Notes under the pieces: generated by a model
The model's database searches: none
What the model was told of the DNA's origin: nothing
What the model saw: only the letters and a program-made list of their open reading frames with translations
Part shown: positions 15,227 to 21,594 of the stretch, piece after piece
How the letters are laid out: each line of letters starts with the position of its first letter
Numbering within the stretch: position 1 is the first letter of the stretch
DNA from: JAJPXC01 sp964562375
Lineage (GTDB): Bacteria; Bacteroidota; Bacteroidia; Bacteroidales; Muribaculaceae
NCBI GenBank assembly: GCA_964562375.1
Contig: CAZLSW010000058.1
Coordinates: 1-21,594, forward strand
Direction of reading: 5' to 3'
DNA: 21,594 nucleotides
Translations under genes and position numbers: made by a program

Positions 15227-16405
15227 TTACAACTCCCCACGCCTCAACTCGTGCTCCAAAAGGCGCACACGTTCCTGCAACTGTTCTATAGAGGGTAATT
15301 GCTCGGCAAGCTCCTTGATATTGCGATAGGCCGCTACCCCTAGGGGATTTGTCACGGAATCAAAAGACCACTGCACCTCTGTCTTGTTCATGTCGCTGCA
15401 TATCAGCAAGCCGATGGTGGGATTGTCCTCGTCAGATTTCAGCAGGTTGTTGACCGCGGCAACGTAGAAGTTCAGCTTGCCGGCGTATTCTGGAATGAAC
15501 GGCTTGACCTTCAACTCTACAACAATGTAGCAGCGCAACCGGATGTGGTAGAACAGCAGGTCGATGGCGCGGGATTTCCCAGCCACCACAATTTCTTTCT
15601 GTCGGCCTACGAAGGCAAACCCGGTGCCAAGTTCTAAAAGAAAACGGGTCATCTGTTGGCACAGTGCATCTTCAAGTTGCCGCTCGGTGTACCTCTCCGG
15701 CAACGAGATGAAACCAAGATCGATGTTCTCGTGCATTATCTCCTTGGCGAGCAACGACTGCGGATGTGGTAGATGAGCGTCGAAGTTGTTGGGGAGGACG
15801 CCTCCACGGTTCTGGTAGTCTCCCTCCTTGATTCGCTCCAACAGGTAATGGCGGCTCCAATCGCCTTGAATAGTGCGAGTGATGTAATATAGCGCCTCGT
15901 CAACACTCTTGCACTTCTTGACAATTTCAACATGATGACCCCAAGGGATGAAGGCGAACACGGGCGGGAAAGGGAAGCCAGTCTTTTCTTGTTCATGAAT
16001 TTCTGAACCAACTTGTTTCAGTTTTATATTCCTCAGGTTGTCAAGAGGTAATAAAACTGAAACAACTTGTTCCAGTTTTTTAGGGTTAATGTTTTGGGCA
16101 TAAAACTCATACCATTGTTTCATGTACCATAAAGTGCGAGCCCCGAATCCCTGTTCTCCGGGAAACTCGTTTTGAAGGTCAAGGCTCACCTGCTCCACGA
16201 TACCCATTCCCCAGCGGGCCTCGGCCTTGCGAAGCACCAGGTCGCGTCCCATTTGCCAATTCCATAGTAGCTTTTCGGAATTGACCTTTACCGCAGCCTT
16301 GACACGCGATTGGCGGTAACGCTGTTTCAATTCCGACAGCCATGCGGTGTAATCTGTATCCAGGTGTACGTTCTCCGACCGTACAATATAGGCTTCGTCA
16401 CTCAT
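15227..16405 (-). CDS. DUF1016/YhcG family PD-(D/E)XK nuclease
   Basis: A 392-residue protein of the YhcG family. The N-terminal DUF1016 part (about residues 10-180) contains L-W-N-W-Q-M-G-R and G-F-G-A-R-T-L-W-Y-M-K-Q-W-Y. The C-terminal part has the nuclease core: D282 in A-I-D-L-L-F-Y-H, then E297-L-K299 in V-V-E-L-K-V-K, which fits D-(x)n-E-x-K. DNA cleavage or repair is predicted; the biological role of the family is not settled, and members are typical of variable genomic regions. The gene seems intact, with ATG at 16405. It lies just downstream of the fumarase terminator on the same strand, and gene fragments follow its 3' end, suggesting it arrived as part of a recombined cassette. 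Confidence 0.88.
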   Translation of the reverse strand: MSDEAYIVRSENVHLDTDYTAWLSELKQRYRQSRVKAAVKVNSEKLLWNWQMGRDLVLRKAEARWGMGIVEQVSLDLQNEFPGEQGFGARTLWYMKQWYEFYAQNINPKKLEQVVSVLLPLDNLRNIKLKQVGSEIHEQEKTGFPFPPVFAFIPWGHHVEIVKKCKSVDEALYYITRTIQGDWSRHYLLERIKEGDYQNRGGVLPNNFDAHLPHPQSLLAKEIMHENIDLGFISLPERYTERQLEDALCQQMTRFLLELGTGFAFVGRQKEIVVAGKSRAIDLLFYHIRLRCYIVVELKVKPFIPEYAGKLNFYVAAVNNLLKSDEDNPTIGLLICSDMNKTEVQWSFDSVTNPLGVAAYRNIKELAEQLPSIEQLQERVRLLEHELRRGEL

Positions 16406-16426
16406 AGTATACGCTTTAATTTATTT

Positions 16427-16467
16427 AACTCGCAGCGTTGTGCTTGGAGATGGCAACGCTGCGAGTT
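16427..16467 (-). terminator. Terminator of the fumarase gene
   Basis: A perfect 14-bp stem (16427-16440 with 16454-16467) closes a 13-nt loop. On the minus strand it starts 33 nt after the fumarase stop codon and runs into TTAAATAAATTAAA, a weak T-tract. It also separates fumarase from the nuclease gene, whose ATG is only 22 nt further. Confidence 0.75.
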
Positions 16468-16499
16468 ATAGGTTGGATGGTTTGGTATGTCTTGAGGCA

Positions 16500-18149
16500 T
16501 TATTTTGTCAATGCGCAACCTTGGCACTGGGCCTGGATCTGCTTGAAGAAGTCGTTGCCCTTGTCGTCCACCAGGATGAAGGCGGGGAAGTCCTCAACCT
16601 CGATTTTCCAAATGGCTTCCATGCCCAGCTCGGGGTACTCCAGGCACTCCACTTTCTTGATGGAGTTCTGGGCCAGCACCGCGGCTGGACCACCGATGGA
16701 GCCGAGGTAGAAGCCGCCGTGCTTCTGGCAGGCGTCGGTCACCTGCTGCGAGCGGTTGCCCTTGGCGATCATGATCATCGACCCTCCGGCGGCCTGGAAT
16801 TGGTCGACGTAGGAGTCCATACGGCCAGCAGTGGTGGGGCCGAACGAACCTGATGCCATTCCCTTGGGGGTCTTGGCAGGACCAGCGTAGTAGATAGGAT
16901 GCTTCTTCAGGTACTCGGGCATTGGCTCGCCGCGGTCGAGGCGTTCCTTGATCTTGGCATGGGCGATGTCGCGGCCCACGATGATGGTGCCCTTGAGCGA
17001 CAAACGGGTCGATACGGGGTACTTCGACAACTCGGCCAATACCTCGGGCATGGGGCGGTCGAGGTCGATCTCCACCACTTGGCCCTCAGTGCCTTTGCGC
17101 AGGTGCTCGGGGATGAGCTCGCCGGGGTTGGCGTCGAGTTTCTCGATCCACAGGCCCTCGCGGTTGATCTTGGCCTTTACGTTGCGGTCGGCCGAGCAGC
17201 TTACACCCAGGCCGATGGGGCAGGAGGCACCGTGACGGGGCAGACGGATCACGCGGATGTCGTGCGCGAAATATTTGCCGCCGAATTGCGCGCCCAGCCC
17301 GATTTTGTGGGCCTCCTCAAGGAGCTGCTTCTCCAGCTCCACGTCGCGGAATGCGTGGCCAAGGGCGTTACCCTTTGTAGGCAGGTTGTCGTAATATTTG
17401 ATGGATGCTTTCTTTACGGTGTCGAGGTTTTTCTCGGCCGAGGTGCCACCGATCACGAAGGCGATATGGTAGGGAGGGCAGGCTGCGGTGCCCAAGGTCT
17501 TCATCTTCTCCACGAGGAAGGGGACGAGCGTCTTGGGGTTGAGAACGGCCTTGGTCTCCTGGTAGAGGTAGGTTTTGTTGGCCGAGCCGCCACCCTTGGC
17601 CACGAAGACGAATTTATACTCGTCGCCGTCCACGGCGTAAAGGTCGATCTGCGCGGGCAGGTTGCAACCTGTGTTAACCTCGTCGTACATGGTCAACGGG
17701 GCGTTCTGGGAGTAGCGTAGGTTGTCCTCGGTATAGGTAAGGTACACGCCCTTCGACAGGCGCTCCTCGTCGCCCCCGCCGGTCCACACGTTCTGTCCTT
17801 TCTTGCCCGCAATGATGGCGGTGCCGGTGTCCTGGCAGAAGGGGAGTTGACCTTTGGAGGCAACCTCGGCGTTGCGCAACATGGTGAGGGCCACGTACTT
17901 GTCGTTTTCCGATGCCTCGGGGTCGTGAAGGATTTTGGCCACCATCTCGTTGTGTTCGCGACGCAGCATGAAAGCGTTGTCGTGAGTGGCTTGGCGGGCA
18001 AGCACGGTGAGGGCCTCGGGATCGACAACGAGCATCTCGCGGTCGCCCCATTTCTCGGTTTTCACGTAGTCGGATGTGAGAAGGTAATACTCAGTGGTGT
18101 CCGGTCCCAGGGGGAACATCGGCTGGTATTCAAAAGGTTTTGTTGCCAT
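16500..18149 (-). CDS. fumA: Class I (iron-sulphur) fumarate hydratase
   Basis: A 549-residue class I fumarase interconverting fumarate and malate with an oxygen-sensitive [4Fe-4S] cluster in the cytosol. Landmarks are L-P-F-C-Q-D-T-G-T-A (Cys near 105), A-C-P-P-Y-H (Cys near 222), and R-H-G-A-S-C-P-I-G-L-G with V-S-C-S-A-D-R-N (about 306-322); three of these Cys should be the cluster ligands. The C-terminal domain has S-G-S-F-G-P-T-T-A-G-R-M-D-S-Y and C-Q-K-H-G-G-F. Length and motifs are normal and the gene looks intact. In anaerobic Bacteroidales it works in the reductive branch that leads to succinate. Its 3' end is duplicated at 14797-15027. It is divergent from a Fe-S assembly gene, a plausible functional pair. 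The symbol denotes the class I type, not orthology to one E. coli isozyme. Confidence 0.96.
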   Translation of the reverse strand: MATKPFEYQPMFPLGPDTTEYYLLTSDYVKTEKWGDREMLVVDPEALTVLARQATHDNAFMLRREHNEMVAKILHDPEASENDKYVALTMLRNAEVASKGQLPFCQDTGTAIIAGKKGQNVWTGGGDEERLSKGVYLTYTEDNLRYSQNAPLTMYDEVNTGCNLPAQIDLYAVDGDEYKFVFVAKGGGSANKTYLYQETKAVLNPKTLVPFLVEKMKTLGTAACPPYHIAFVIGGTSAEKNLDTVKKASIKYYDNLPTKGNALGHAFRDVELEKQLLEEAHKIGLGAQFGGKYFAHDIRVIRLPRHGASCPIGLGVSCSADRNVKAKINREGLWIEKLDANPGELIPEHLRKGTEGQVVEIDLDRPMPEVLAELSKYPVSTRLSLKGTIIVGRDIAHAKIKERLDRGEPMPEYLKKHPIYYAGPAKTPKGMASGSFGPTTAGRMDSYVDQFQAAGGSMIMIAKGNRSQQVTDACQKHGGFYLGSIGGPAAVLAQNSIKKVECLEYPELGMEAIWKIEVEDFPAFILVDDKGNDFFKQIQAQCQGCALTK

Positions 18150-18175
18150 AGAGTTTTGACTGGTTATTTATTTAC

Positions 18176-18217
18176 CGCGAATTTAGCGATTTTTTCGAAA
18201 AAATGGGTAAATTCGCG
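18176..18217. promoter_or_regulatory. Palindrome in the divergent fumarase/MIP18 intergenic region
   Basis: CGCGAATTTA at 18176-18185 is mirrored by TAAATTCGCG at 18208-18217, and the centre (18189-18204) is itself a palindrome, ATTTTTTCGAAAAAAT. It fills most of the 72-bp gap between two divergent start codons, so it probably overlaps both promoters and could be an operator. Termination is less likely, since both genes read away from it. Confidence 0.55.
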
Positions 18218-18221
18218 TTAT

Positions 18222-18545
18222 ATGATGACTGAAGAGCAACACTTAAAACTGGAAGAGCGCATCGTGGAGGTGCTACGAAGCGTCTACGACCCCGAGATAC
18301 CCATCGACATCTACTCGCTGGGGCTGATATACAAAATCGACCTCAACTACGAGGGCGACCTGGTGATCGACATGACCTTGACCGCCCCCAACTGCCCGGC
18401 GGCCGACTTCATCGTCGACGATGTGCGCACCAAGCTCGAGGGGCTCGAGGGTATCCGCTCAGTGGTGGTCAACATCGTCTTCGAGCCTGAGTGGACCAAG
18501 GATATGATGACCGAGGAGGCAAAGCTCGAGTTGGGTTTCCTGTAA
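18222..18545 (+). CDS. MIP18/DUF59 family Fe-S cluster assembly protein (SufT-like)
   Basis: A 107-residue single-domain protein with the DUF59 core: V-Y-D-P-E-I-P-I-D-I-Y-S-L-G-L-I-Y, then L-T-A-P-N-C58-P-A-A-D with the conserved Cys, and V-F-E-P-E-W-T near the end. Such proteins help mature Fe-S proteins, probably by carrying or transferring clusters; SufT and PaaD are relatives. The start is ATG 18222 or 18225; the longer upstream reading frame runs through the fumarase gene on the other strand and is not real. It is 10 nt before the lpxH-type gene and divergent from the Fe-S enzyme fumarase, whose maturation it may support (inference). Confidence 0.9.
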   Translation: MMTEEQHLKLEERIVEVLRSVYDPEIPIDIYSLGLIYKIDLNYEGDLVIDMTLTAPNCPAADFIVDDVRTKLEGLEGIRSVVVNIVFEPEWTKDMMTEEAKLELGFL

Positions 18546-18555
18546 CCGCTACGTT

Positions 18556-19308
18556 ATGGCCGAGCAACGCGACCTTACATATTTTATAAGCGACCTTCAC
18601 CTCGGCTCTCGGGTGATGGACAACCCCCGCGACTATGAGCGCCGGGTAGTAGAATTCCTGCGCTCCATAGCTCCGCGCGCCAAGCGCCTCTACCTGCTTG
18701 GCGACGTCATCGACTTCTGGATCGAATTCCGCACGGTGGTGCCCCGCGGCTTCACCCGTTTCTTCGGCGCTCTTGCCGAGCTTGCCGATCAGGGGGTCGA
18801 AATCACTTGGATAATAGGCAACCACGATATATGGATGACCGACTATATCCCCACCGAGATTGGCGGCCGCGTGGTCGACGGCAACCTCATCGAGGATATC
18901 GACGGAAAGCGTTTCTTCCTGAGCCACGGCGACGGGGTGGGGAAGATACCCCCCGGATTCCGCTTCATCCGCTCGATGTTCCGCAACCGCGTGTGTCAAG
19001 CCCTGTTTCGCGCGCTCCATCCCCGTTGGACTGTGCCCATGGGGTTCTATTTCTCATCGCGCTCGCGCGGAGAGATTACGGGACCGGCCGAGTCGCAAGG
19101 CGAAGAGGAGAATTATGTGAAGTGGGCTCGCGGGTATGTCGTGGAGCATCCCGAAATCGACTACATCCTGCTCGGCCATCGCCACATCCTCATGGACAAG
19201 GAGATAGGCCAGAAAACCCGCCTGCTCGTCCTCGGCGACTGGATCCACCACTTCTCCTACGCCGTATGGGACGGCGTCCAGCTAAGGCTGGACAAGTATA
19301 AAGTATAA
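18556..19308 (+). CDS. lpxH: UDP-2,3-diacylglucosamine diphosphatase (LpxH-type phosphoesterase)
   Basis: A 250-residue calcineurin-like phosphoesterase with the metal-site motifs in order: D13-L-H15-L-G, G49-D50-V-I-D-F-W, G88-N89-H90-D91, S-H124-G-D-G, and G-H-R-H near residue 215. The G-D-x-x-D-F-W and N-H-D-I-W context is typical of the LpxH family, which removes UMP from UDP-2,3-diacylglucosamine in lipid A synthesis at the inner membrane. Other metallophosphoesterases share the core, so the substrate is a family inference. It starts 10 nt after the DUF59 gene, probably as one operon. The last codons (K-Y-K-V) and the stop lie within a 7-bp tandem repeat, so the native C-terminus may have been altered by repeat insertion. 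Confidence 0.87.
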   Translation: MAEQRDLTYFISDLHLGSRVMDNPRDYERRVVEFLRSIAPRAKRLYLLGDVIDFWIEFRTVVPRGFTRFFGALAELADQGVEITWIIGNHDIWMTDYIPTEIGGRVVDGNLIEDIDGKRFFLSHGDGVGKIPPGFRFIRSMFRNRVCQALFRALHPRWTVPMGFYFSSRSRGEITGPAESQGEEENYVKWARGYVVEHPEIDYILLGHRHILMDKEIGQKTRLLVLGDWIHHFSYAVWDGVQLRLDKYKV

Positions 19309-19325
19309 AGGATAAAGTATAAAGG
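19294..19325 (+). repeat. 7-bp tandem repeat spanning the lpxH stop codon
   Basis: AAGTATA, AAGTATA, AAGGATA, AAGTATA and a partial AAGG follow one another. The TAA stop of lpxH (19306-19308) bridges the second and third units. Because the unit is 7 bp, stops appear in successive frames. Confidence 0.85.
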
Positions 19326-19359
19326 AAATGCGGCAGCCCTCCCTGGGAGCGGTCGTGTG

Positions 19360-19379
19360 CCCCGCGGGTCACCGTGGGG
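19360..19379. repeat. Single diverged hairpin related to the repeats behind the OmpA-type gene
   Basis: CCCCGCGG-GTCA-CCGTGGGG forms an 8-bp stem with one G-T pair. The segment gtgccccgcgg with the following TC-CCG-GG pattern resembles the core of the 84-bp repeats at 21229-21478. It lies between the convergent lpxH and EamA genes and may also serve as a terminator. Confidence 0.5.
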
Positions 19380-19415
19380 ATCCTATAGTTCCTTCCCTCT
19401 TTTAATCCACGCCAG

Positions 19416-20336
19416 TTATCCCTTCTTCCTTGGCCTCGACAGCAAGTCGCTCAGCCACACGCCCAAGAGGATAAGCGCGCAGCCTATCAACCCTATTACC
19501 GTGATCGCCTCGTCGAGGAATATCTGCGACGCCACCAGCGTCACAATCGGCGAGAAATACAGATAATTGGACGCCTTCACGGCACCCAACCGCTTCACCG
19601 CCTGCGCCCAAATAATATACGCCACCATCGACGCGAAAACGCCCAGGAACAGCAAGTTGGCCCACACCTCCGTGCGGCACAGCACCTCCCAGCGCAAGCC
19701 CCCCGGCTCGAACGCCAAGAACGGCAGAGCCGTCAGCAGTCCGTAGAAAAACGTCTTGCGCGAGATGAACATCACCGAGTAAAGTGCGTTCAACTTCCTT
19801 AATACAATCGAGTAGATTGCCCAACCCAGCGCTGCTGCCAGTGCCAACATATCGCCCAATGGCCGTATCGCCGCGTTGAACGAGGAGTTGAATATCACGC
19901 AACCCACGCCCAAGAATGCTAACAGCGACCCAAGAACGGTGCCCAGCTTCGGCCGCTCGCTCTTGTAAATCAGTCCCACCAACATTGTCGTGATAAGTGG
20001 CGCCGTGGTGGTAATCAACGCCACGTTGGACACCAGAGTGTACTGTATCGCCGTGTTCTCGGCTATGAAGTAAATCGAGCCGCCACACAAGCCGCACGTG
20101 GCGAACAACAGCTCGTCGCGCAGCGAGTTGCTCCAAAATTTCTTGTGACACGCCGCCAAAACCAGCAAGTAGGCCATCGTGAAACGCAGCACGTACACCT
20201 CCACCGGTGTCAAATCGTTGGGCGGCCCTTGACAAATCTTGGTCGAAATGAATGAGACACCCCACGCCGTCACAGTAATGATGGCGCCTAAATGAAACCA
20301 AAATGCCGATTTTTTCTCTACTGTTGAGCGAGACAT
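19416..20336 (-). CDS. DMT superfamily transporter (EamA family)
   Basis: A 306-residue integral membrane protein with about ten hydrophobic helices arranged as two EamA repeats. The first begins A-I-I-T-V-T-A-W-G-V-S-F-I-S-T-K; the second begins L-G-D-M-L-A-L-A-A-A-L-G-W-A-I-Y-S. Both W-G/W-A signatures are typical of drug/metabolite exporters. The substrate cannot be predicted. The C-terminus is short and basic (R-P-R-K-K-G). The frame is open to a TTG at 20372, but that start would overlap a TAATTTTG box on the minus strand (20377-20370); ATG 20336 is chosen. It is convergent with lpxH and divergent from the OmpA-type lipoprotein gene. Confidence 0.9.
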   Translation of the reverse strand: MSRSTVEKKSAFWFHLGAIITVTAWGVSFISTKICQGPPNDLTPVEVYVLRFTMAYLLVLAACHKKFWSNSLRDELLFATCGLCGGSIYFIAENTAIQYTLVSNVALITTTAPLITTMLVGLIYKSERPKLGTVLGSLLAFLGVGCVIFNSSFNAAIRPLGDMLALAAALGWAIYSIVLRKLNALYSVMFISRKTFFYGLLTALPFLAFEPGGLRWEVLCRTEVWANLLFLGVFASMVAYIIWAQAVKRLGAVKASNYLYFSPIVTLVASQIFLDEAITVIGLIGCALILLGVWLSDLLSRPRKKG

Positions 20337-20359
20337 GGCTATAGTAAGGCTTTTTGTGC

Positions 20360-20411
20360 TATCTTTGTGCAAAATTAGCTGAAATTTTCCAATGTGCCGA
20401 AACTAATTTTG
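20360..20411. promoter_or_regulatory. Divergent promoter region between the EamA and OmpA-type genes
   Basis: Three -7-like TAnnTTTG boxes are present: TAATTTTG on the minus strand at 20377-20370 (for the transporter, about 27-nt leader), TAATTTTG on the plus strand at 20404-20411 and TATCTTTG on the plus strand at 20360-20367 (either for the lipoprotein). None has a well-spaced TTG, so assignments are tentative. Confidence 0.45.
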
Positions 20412-20494
20412 CGTTTCAGGTGTAAATACTTTACCACATTCAGGCGCATGAGAGCCTAATTCAGCCATTTATTAACTTATTATATAAACGAAAA

Positions 20495-21196
20495 ATGAAA
20501 CTGTTAAAGAATGTTGCAGTGTTAGGAGTAGCCCTGTCGATGCTCGTCGGGGCTGGTTGCCAATCTATGACCAACACCGGTAAGGGTGCCCTTATCGGCG
20601 GTGGAGGCGGCGCGGCCGTCGGTGCTGGCCTCGGAGCCATAATCGGTGGCGGAAAGGGCGCGCTCATCGGCACCGCTATCGGCACAGCTGTCGGCGCTGG
20701 AGCCGGCGCGCTCATCGGCAAGAAGATGGACAAGCAAGCCGCCGAGCTTAAGCAGCAGCTCGCCGACAAAGCAGCGGTGGAAACCGTCGAGGATCAAAAC
20801 GGCTTGGAGGCCGTCAAGGTTACTTTCAACGGCGGTATCCTCTTCCCCACCGGCAAGTACACCCTCAACCAAACTGCTAAGACCGACCTCACCCAATTAG
20901 CATCTTCCTTGCTGGCCAACCCCGACACTAACGTGCAAATCTACGGATTTACCGACAACACCGGCTCCTACGCCGTCAACGAGACGCTCTCCAACCAGCG
21001 CGCCGACGCCGTGCTGTCCTACCTGGCAAATTCCGGAGTGCCCGTTACCCGCATGACCGCCCAGGGTATCCCCATGGCCGACTATGTAGCATCTAACGAA
21101 ACCGCCGAGGGCCGCGCCCAAAACCGCCGCGTCGAGATCTACATCACGGCCTCCAAGGAGATGATCCAGAAAGCCCAATCCGGCACCCTCCAGTAA
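20495..21196 (+). CDS. OmpA family lipoprotein with glycine-zipper domain
   Basis: A 233-residue lipoprotein. The signal ends L-V-G-A-G-C22, a lipobox, so it is anchored in the outer membrane or exported. Residues about 29-78 form a glycine-zipper (repeated G-A-L-I-G-G and G-A-G-A-G-A-L-I-G), likely membrane-inserting. The C-terminal OmpA domain (about 105-222) has the peptidoglycan-binding signature F-T-D-N-T-G, then N-Q-R-A-D-A-V, and N-R-R-V-E-I-Y-I. The domain order resembles YiaD-like proteins. It should tether the outer membrane to peptidoglycan (family knowledge). Start at ATG 20495 has an AT-rich leader and no Shine-Dalgarno. Codons end largely in C, suggesting high expression. Hairpin repeats begin 32 nt after its stop. 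Confidence 0.93.
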   Translation: MKLLKNVAVLGVALSMLVGAGCQSMTNTGKGALIGGGGGAAVGAGLGAIIGGGKGALIGTAIGTAVGAGAGALIGKKMDKQAAELKQQLADKAAVETVEDQNGLEAVKVTFNGGILFPTGKYTLNQTAKTDLTQLASSLLANPDTNVQIYGFTDNTGSYAVNETLSNQRADAVLSYLANSGVPVTRMTAQGIPMADYVASNETAEGRAQNRRVEIYITASKEMIQKAQSGTLQ

Positions 21197-21228
21197 CCCT
21201 TAGGTGGGCCGGCCTTCCCCTCAGCAGG

Positions 21229-21478
21229 AAGGCAGTCGACTGGCTCCCGGGCTCGATTCCCCATCGAGCCACGGTGCCCCGCGGTTCGCCGCGGCGGCTC
21301 CCCCATCAGAAAGGCAGTCGACTGGCCCCCGGCTCTATTCCCCATCGAGCCACGGTGCCCCGCGGTTCGCCGCGGCGGCTCCCCCTTCAGGAGAAAGGCA
21401 GTCGACTGGCCCCGGCTCGAGTCCCCATCAAGCCACGGTGCCCCGCGGTTTGCCGCGGCGGCTCCCCTCATGAGGAGA
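21229..21478. repeat. Three tandem ~84-bp GC-rich hairpin repeats
   Basis: Units at 21229-21310, 21311-21394 and 21395-21478 each start aaggcagtcgactgg, contain a run like gccacggtgccccgcgg, and hold the hairpin CCGCGG-TTCG-CCGCGG (TTTG in the third) within an outer gagcc/ggctc pairing (aagcc in the third). Unit differences are a few substitutions and small indels. Short open frames through them only reflect repeat composition. Confidence 0.92.
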
Positions 21479-21506
21479 AAGACTGTAATTCTCTCAGCGC
21501 CAAGCA

Positions 21507-21540
21507 CAAAAAGAGGCCACTCGAAAGTGGCCTCTTTTTG
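21507..21540. terminator. Bidirectional terminator next to tRNA-Val
   Basis: A perfect 15-bp stem (21507-21521 with 21526-21540) with a CGAA loop, flanked by A5 on one side and T5 on the other. It directly follows the tRNA-Val 3' end on the minus strand and can also stop plus-strand transcripts coming from the OmpA-type gene and its repeats. Confidence 0.92.
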
Positions 21541-21594
21541 TGGGCGCTGAGGGATTCGAACCCCCGACCCTCTGCTTGTAAGGCAGATGCTCTG
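21541..21594 (-). tRNA. tRNA-Val (anticodon UAC), 3' part; cut by the window end
   Basis: The minus strand gives an anticodon arm TCTGC-CTTACAA-GCAGA (anticodon TAC at 21580-21578), a T arm with TTCGAAT in a GGGGG/CCCTC stem, the acceptor 3' strand AGCGCCC and discriminator A at 21541. CCA is not encoded (the next bases are CA). The acceptor 5' strand and most of the D arm lie beyond the window. Confidence 0.95.

Noticed and set aside
14849..15298. Plus-strand open frame over the fumarase/porin fragments
   Set aside because: It is antisense to two recognisable gene fragments and its residues show no family features.
13610..16405. ATPase and nuclease as one defence operon
   Set aside because: The genes are convergent and separated by about 460 bp of gene fragments; only a loose association is supported.
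21204..21473. Open frame of 89 codons across the hairpin repeats
   Set aside because: Its protein only repeats the DNA repeat composition and is broken by indel differences between units; no start signal is evident.
21229..21478. Tandem repeats resembling a CRISPR array
   Set aside because: Units are contiguous near-identical ~84-bp copies without distinct spacers, and no cas gene is near.

Overview
The window looks like a chromosomal segment of a gut-type member of the order Bacteroidales, possibly a Muribaculaceae-like lineage; the family-level guess is weak. The evidence is the absence of clear Shine-Dalgarno sites, promoters of the TTG-N19-21-TAnnTTTG type, a DUF6562/fimbrillin-type lipoprotein, two large AsmA-like proteins, a class I fumarase, and GC-rich genes set in AT-rich intergenic DNA full of short repeats.

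Left part (1-8990): a co-directional block encodes a DUF5715 (M15-peptidase-like) protein, two tandem AsmA-like envelope proteins, a HAD phosphatase that overlaps the second AsmA gene by 23 bp, and 3-dehydroquinate synthase (aroB). The second AsmA gene carries two arrays of the same 9-bp repeat, read in two different frames.

Middle (8991-11942): an intergenic region with a 71-nt hairpin leads to a strong-looking promoter that has nine consecutive G residues about where the -33 element should be. It drives a large surface lipoprotein with a DUF6562 domain, Glug-like repeats and a beta-helix, closed by a good terminator.

Accessory mosaic (about 12000-16470): this is the most unusual part. It holds a decayed REP-associated tyrosine transposase (RAYT) nested inside two sets of inverted REP-like palindromes. 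Next come a frameshifted, truncated beta-helix surface protein, an AAA/STAND-type ATPase with its own promoter, a 231-bp duplicate of the fumarase 3' end fused to the C-terminus of an outer-membrane beta-barrel gene, and an intact DUF1016/YhcG PD-(D/E)XK nuclease gene. By eye, base composition is lower in GC from about 12470 to 14750 than in the flanks.

Right part (16500-21594): class I fumarase (minus strand) is divergent from a MIP18/DUF59 Fe-S assembly protein across a 72-bp gap containing a palindrome. An LpxH-type phosphoesterase follows, then a convergent DMT/EamA transporter and a divergent Gly-zipper/OmpA lipoprotein. Downstream of the lipoprotein are three tandem copies of an ~84-bp GC-rich hairpin repeat, a strong bidirectional terminator, and the 3' part of a tRNA-Val(UAC) cut by the window end.

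I do not see a complete new multi-gene system. The best candidates for new biology are the RAYT/REP fossil, the possible G-tract switch before the surface lipoprotein, the fumarase/porin/nuclease mosaic, and the hairpin repeats behind the OmpA-type gene.
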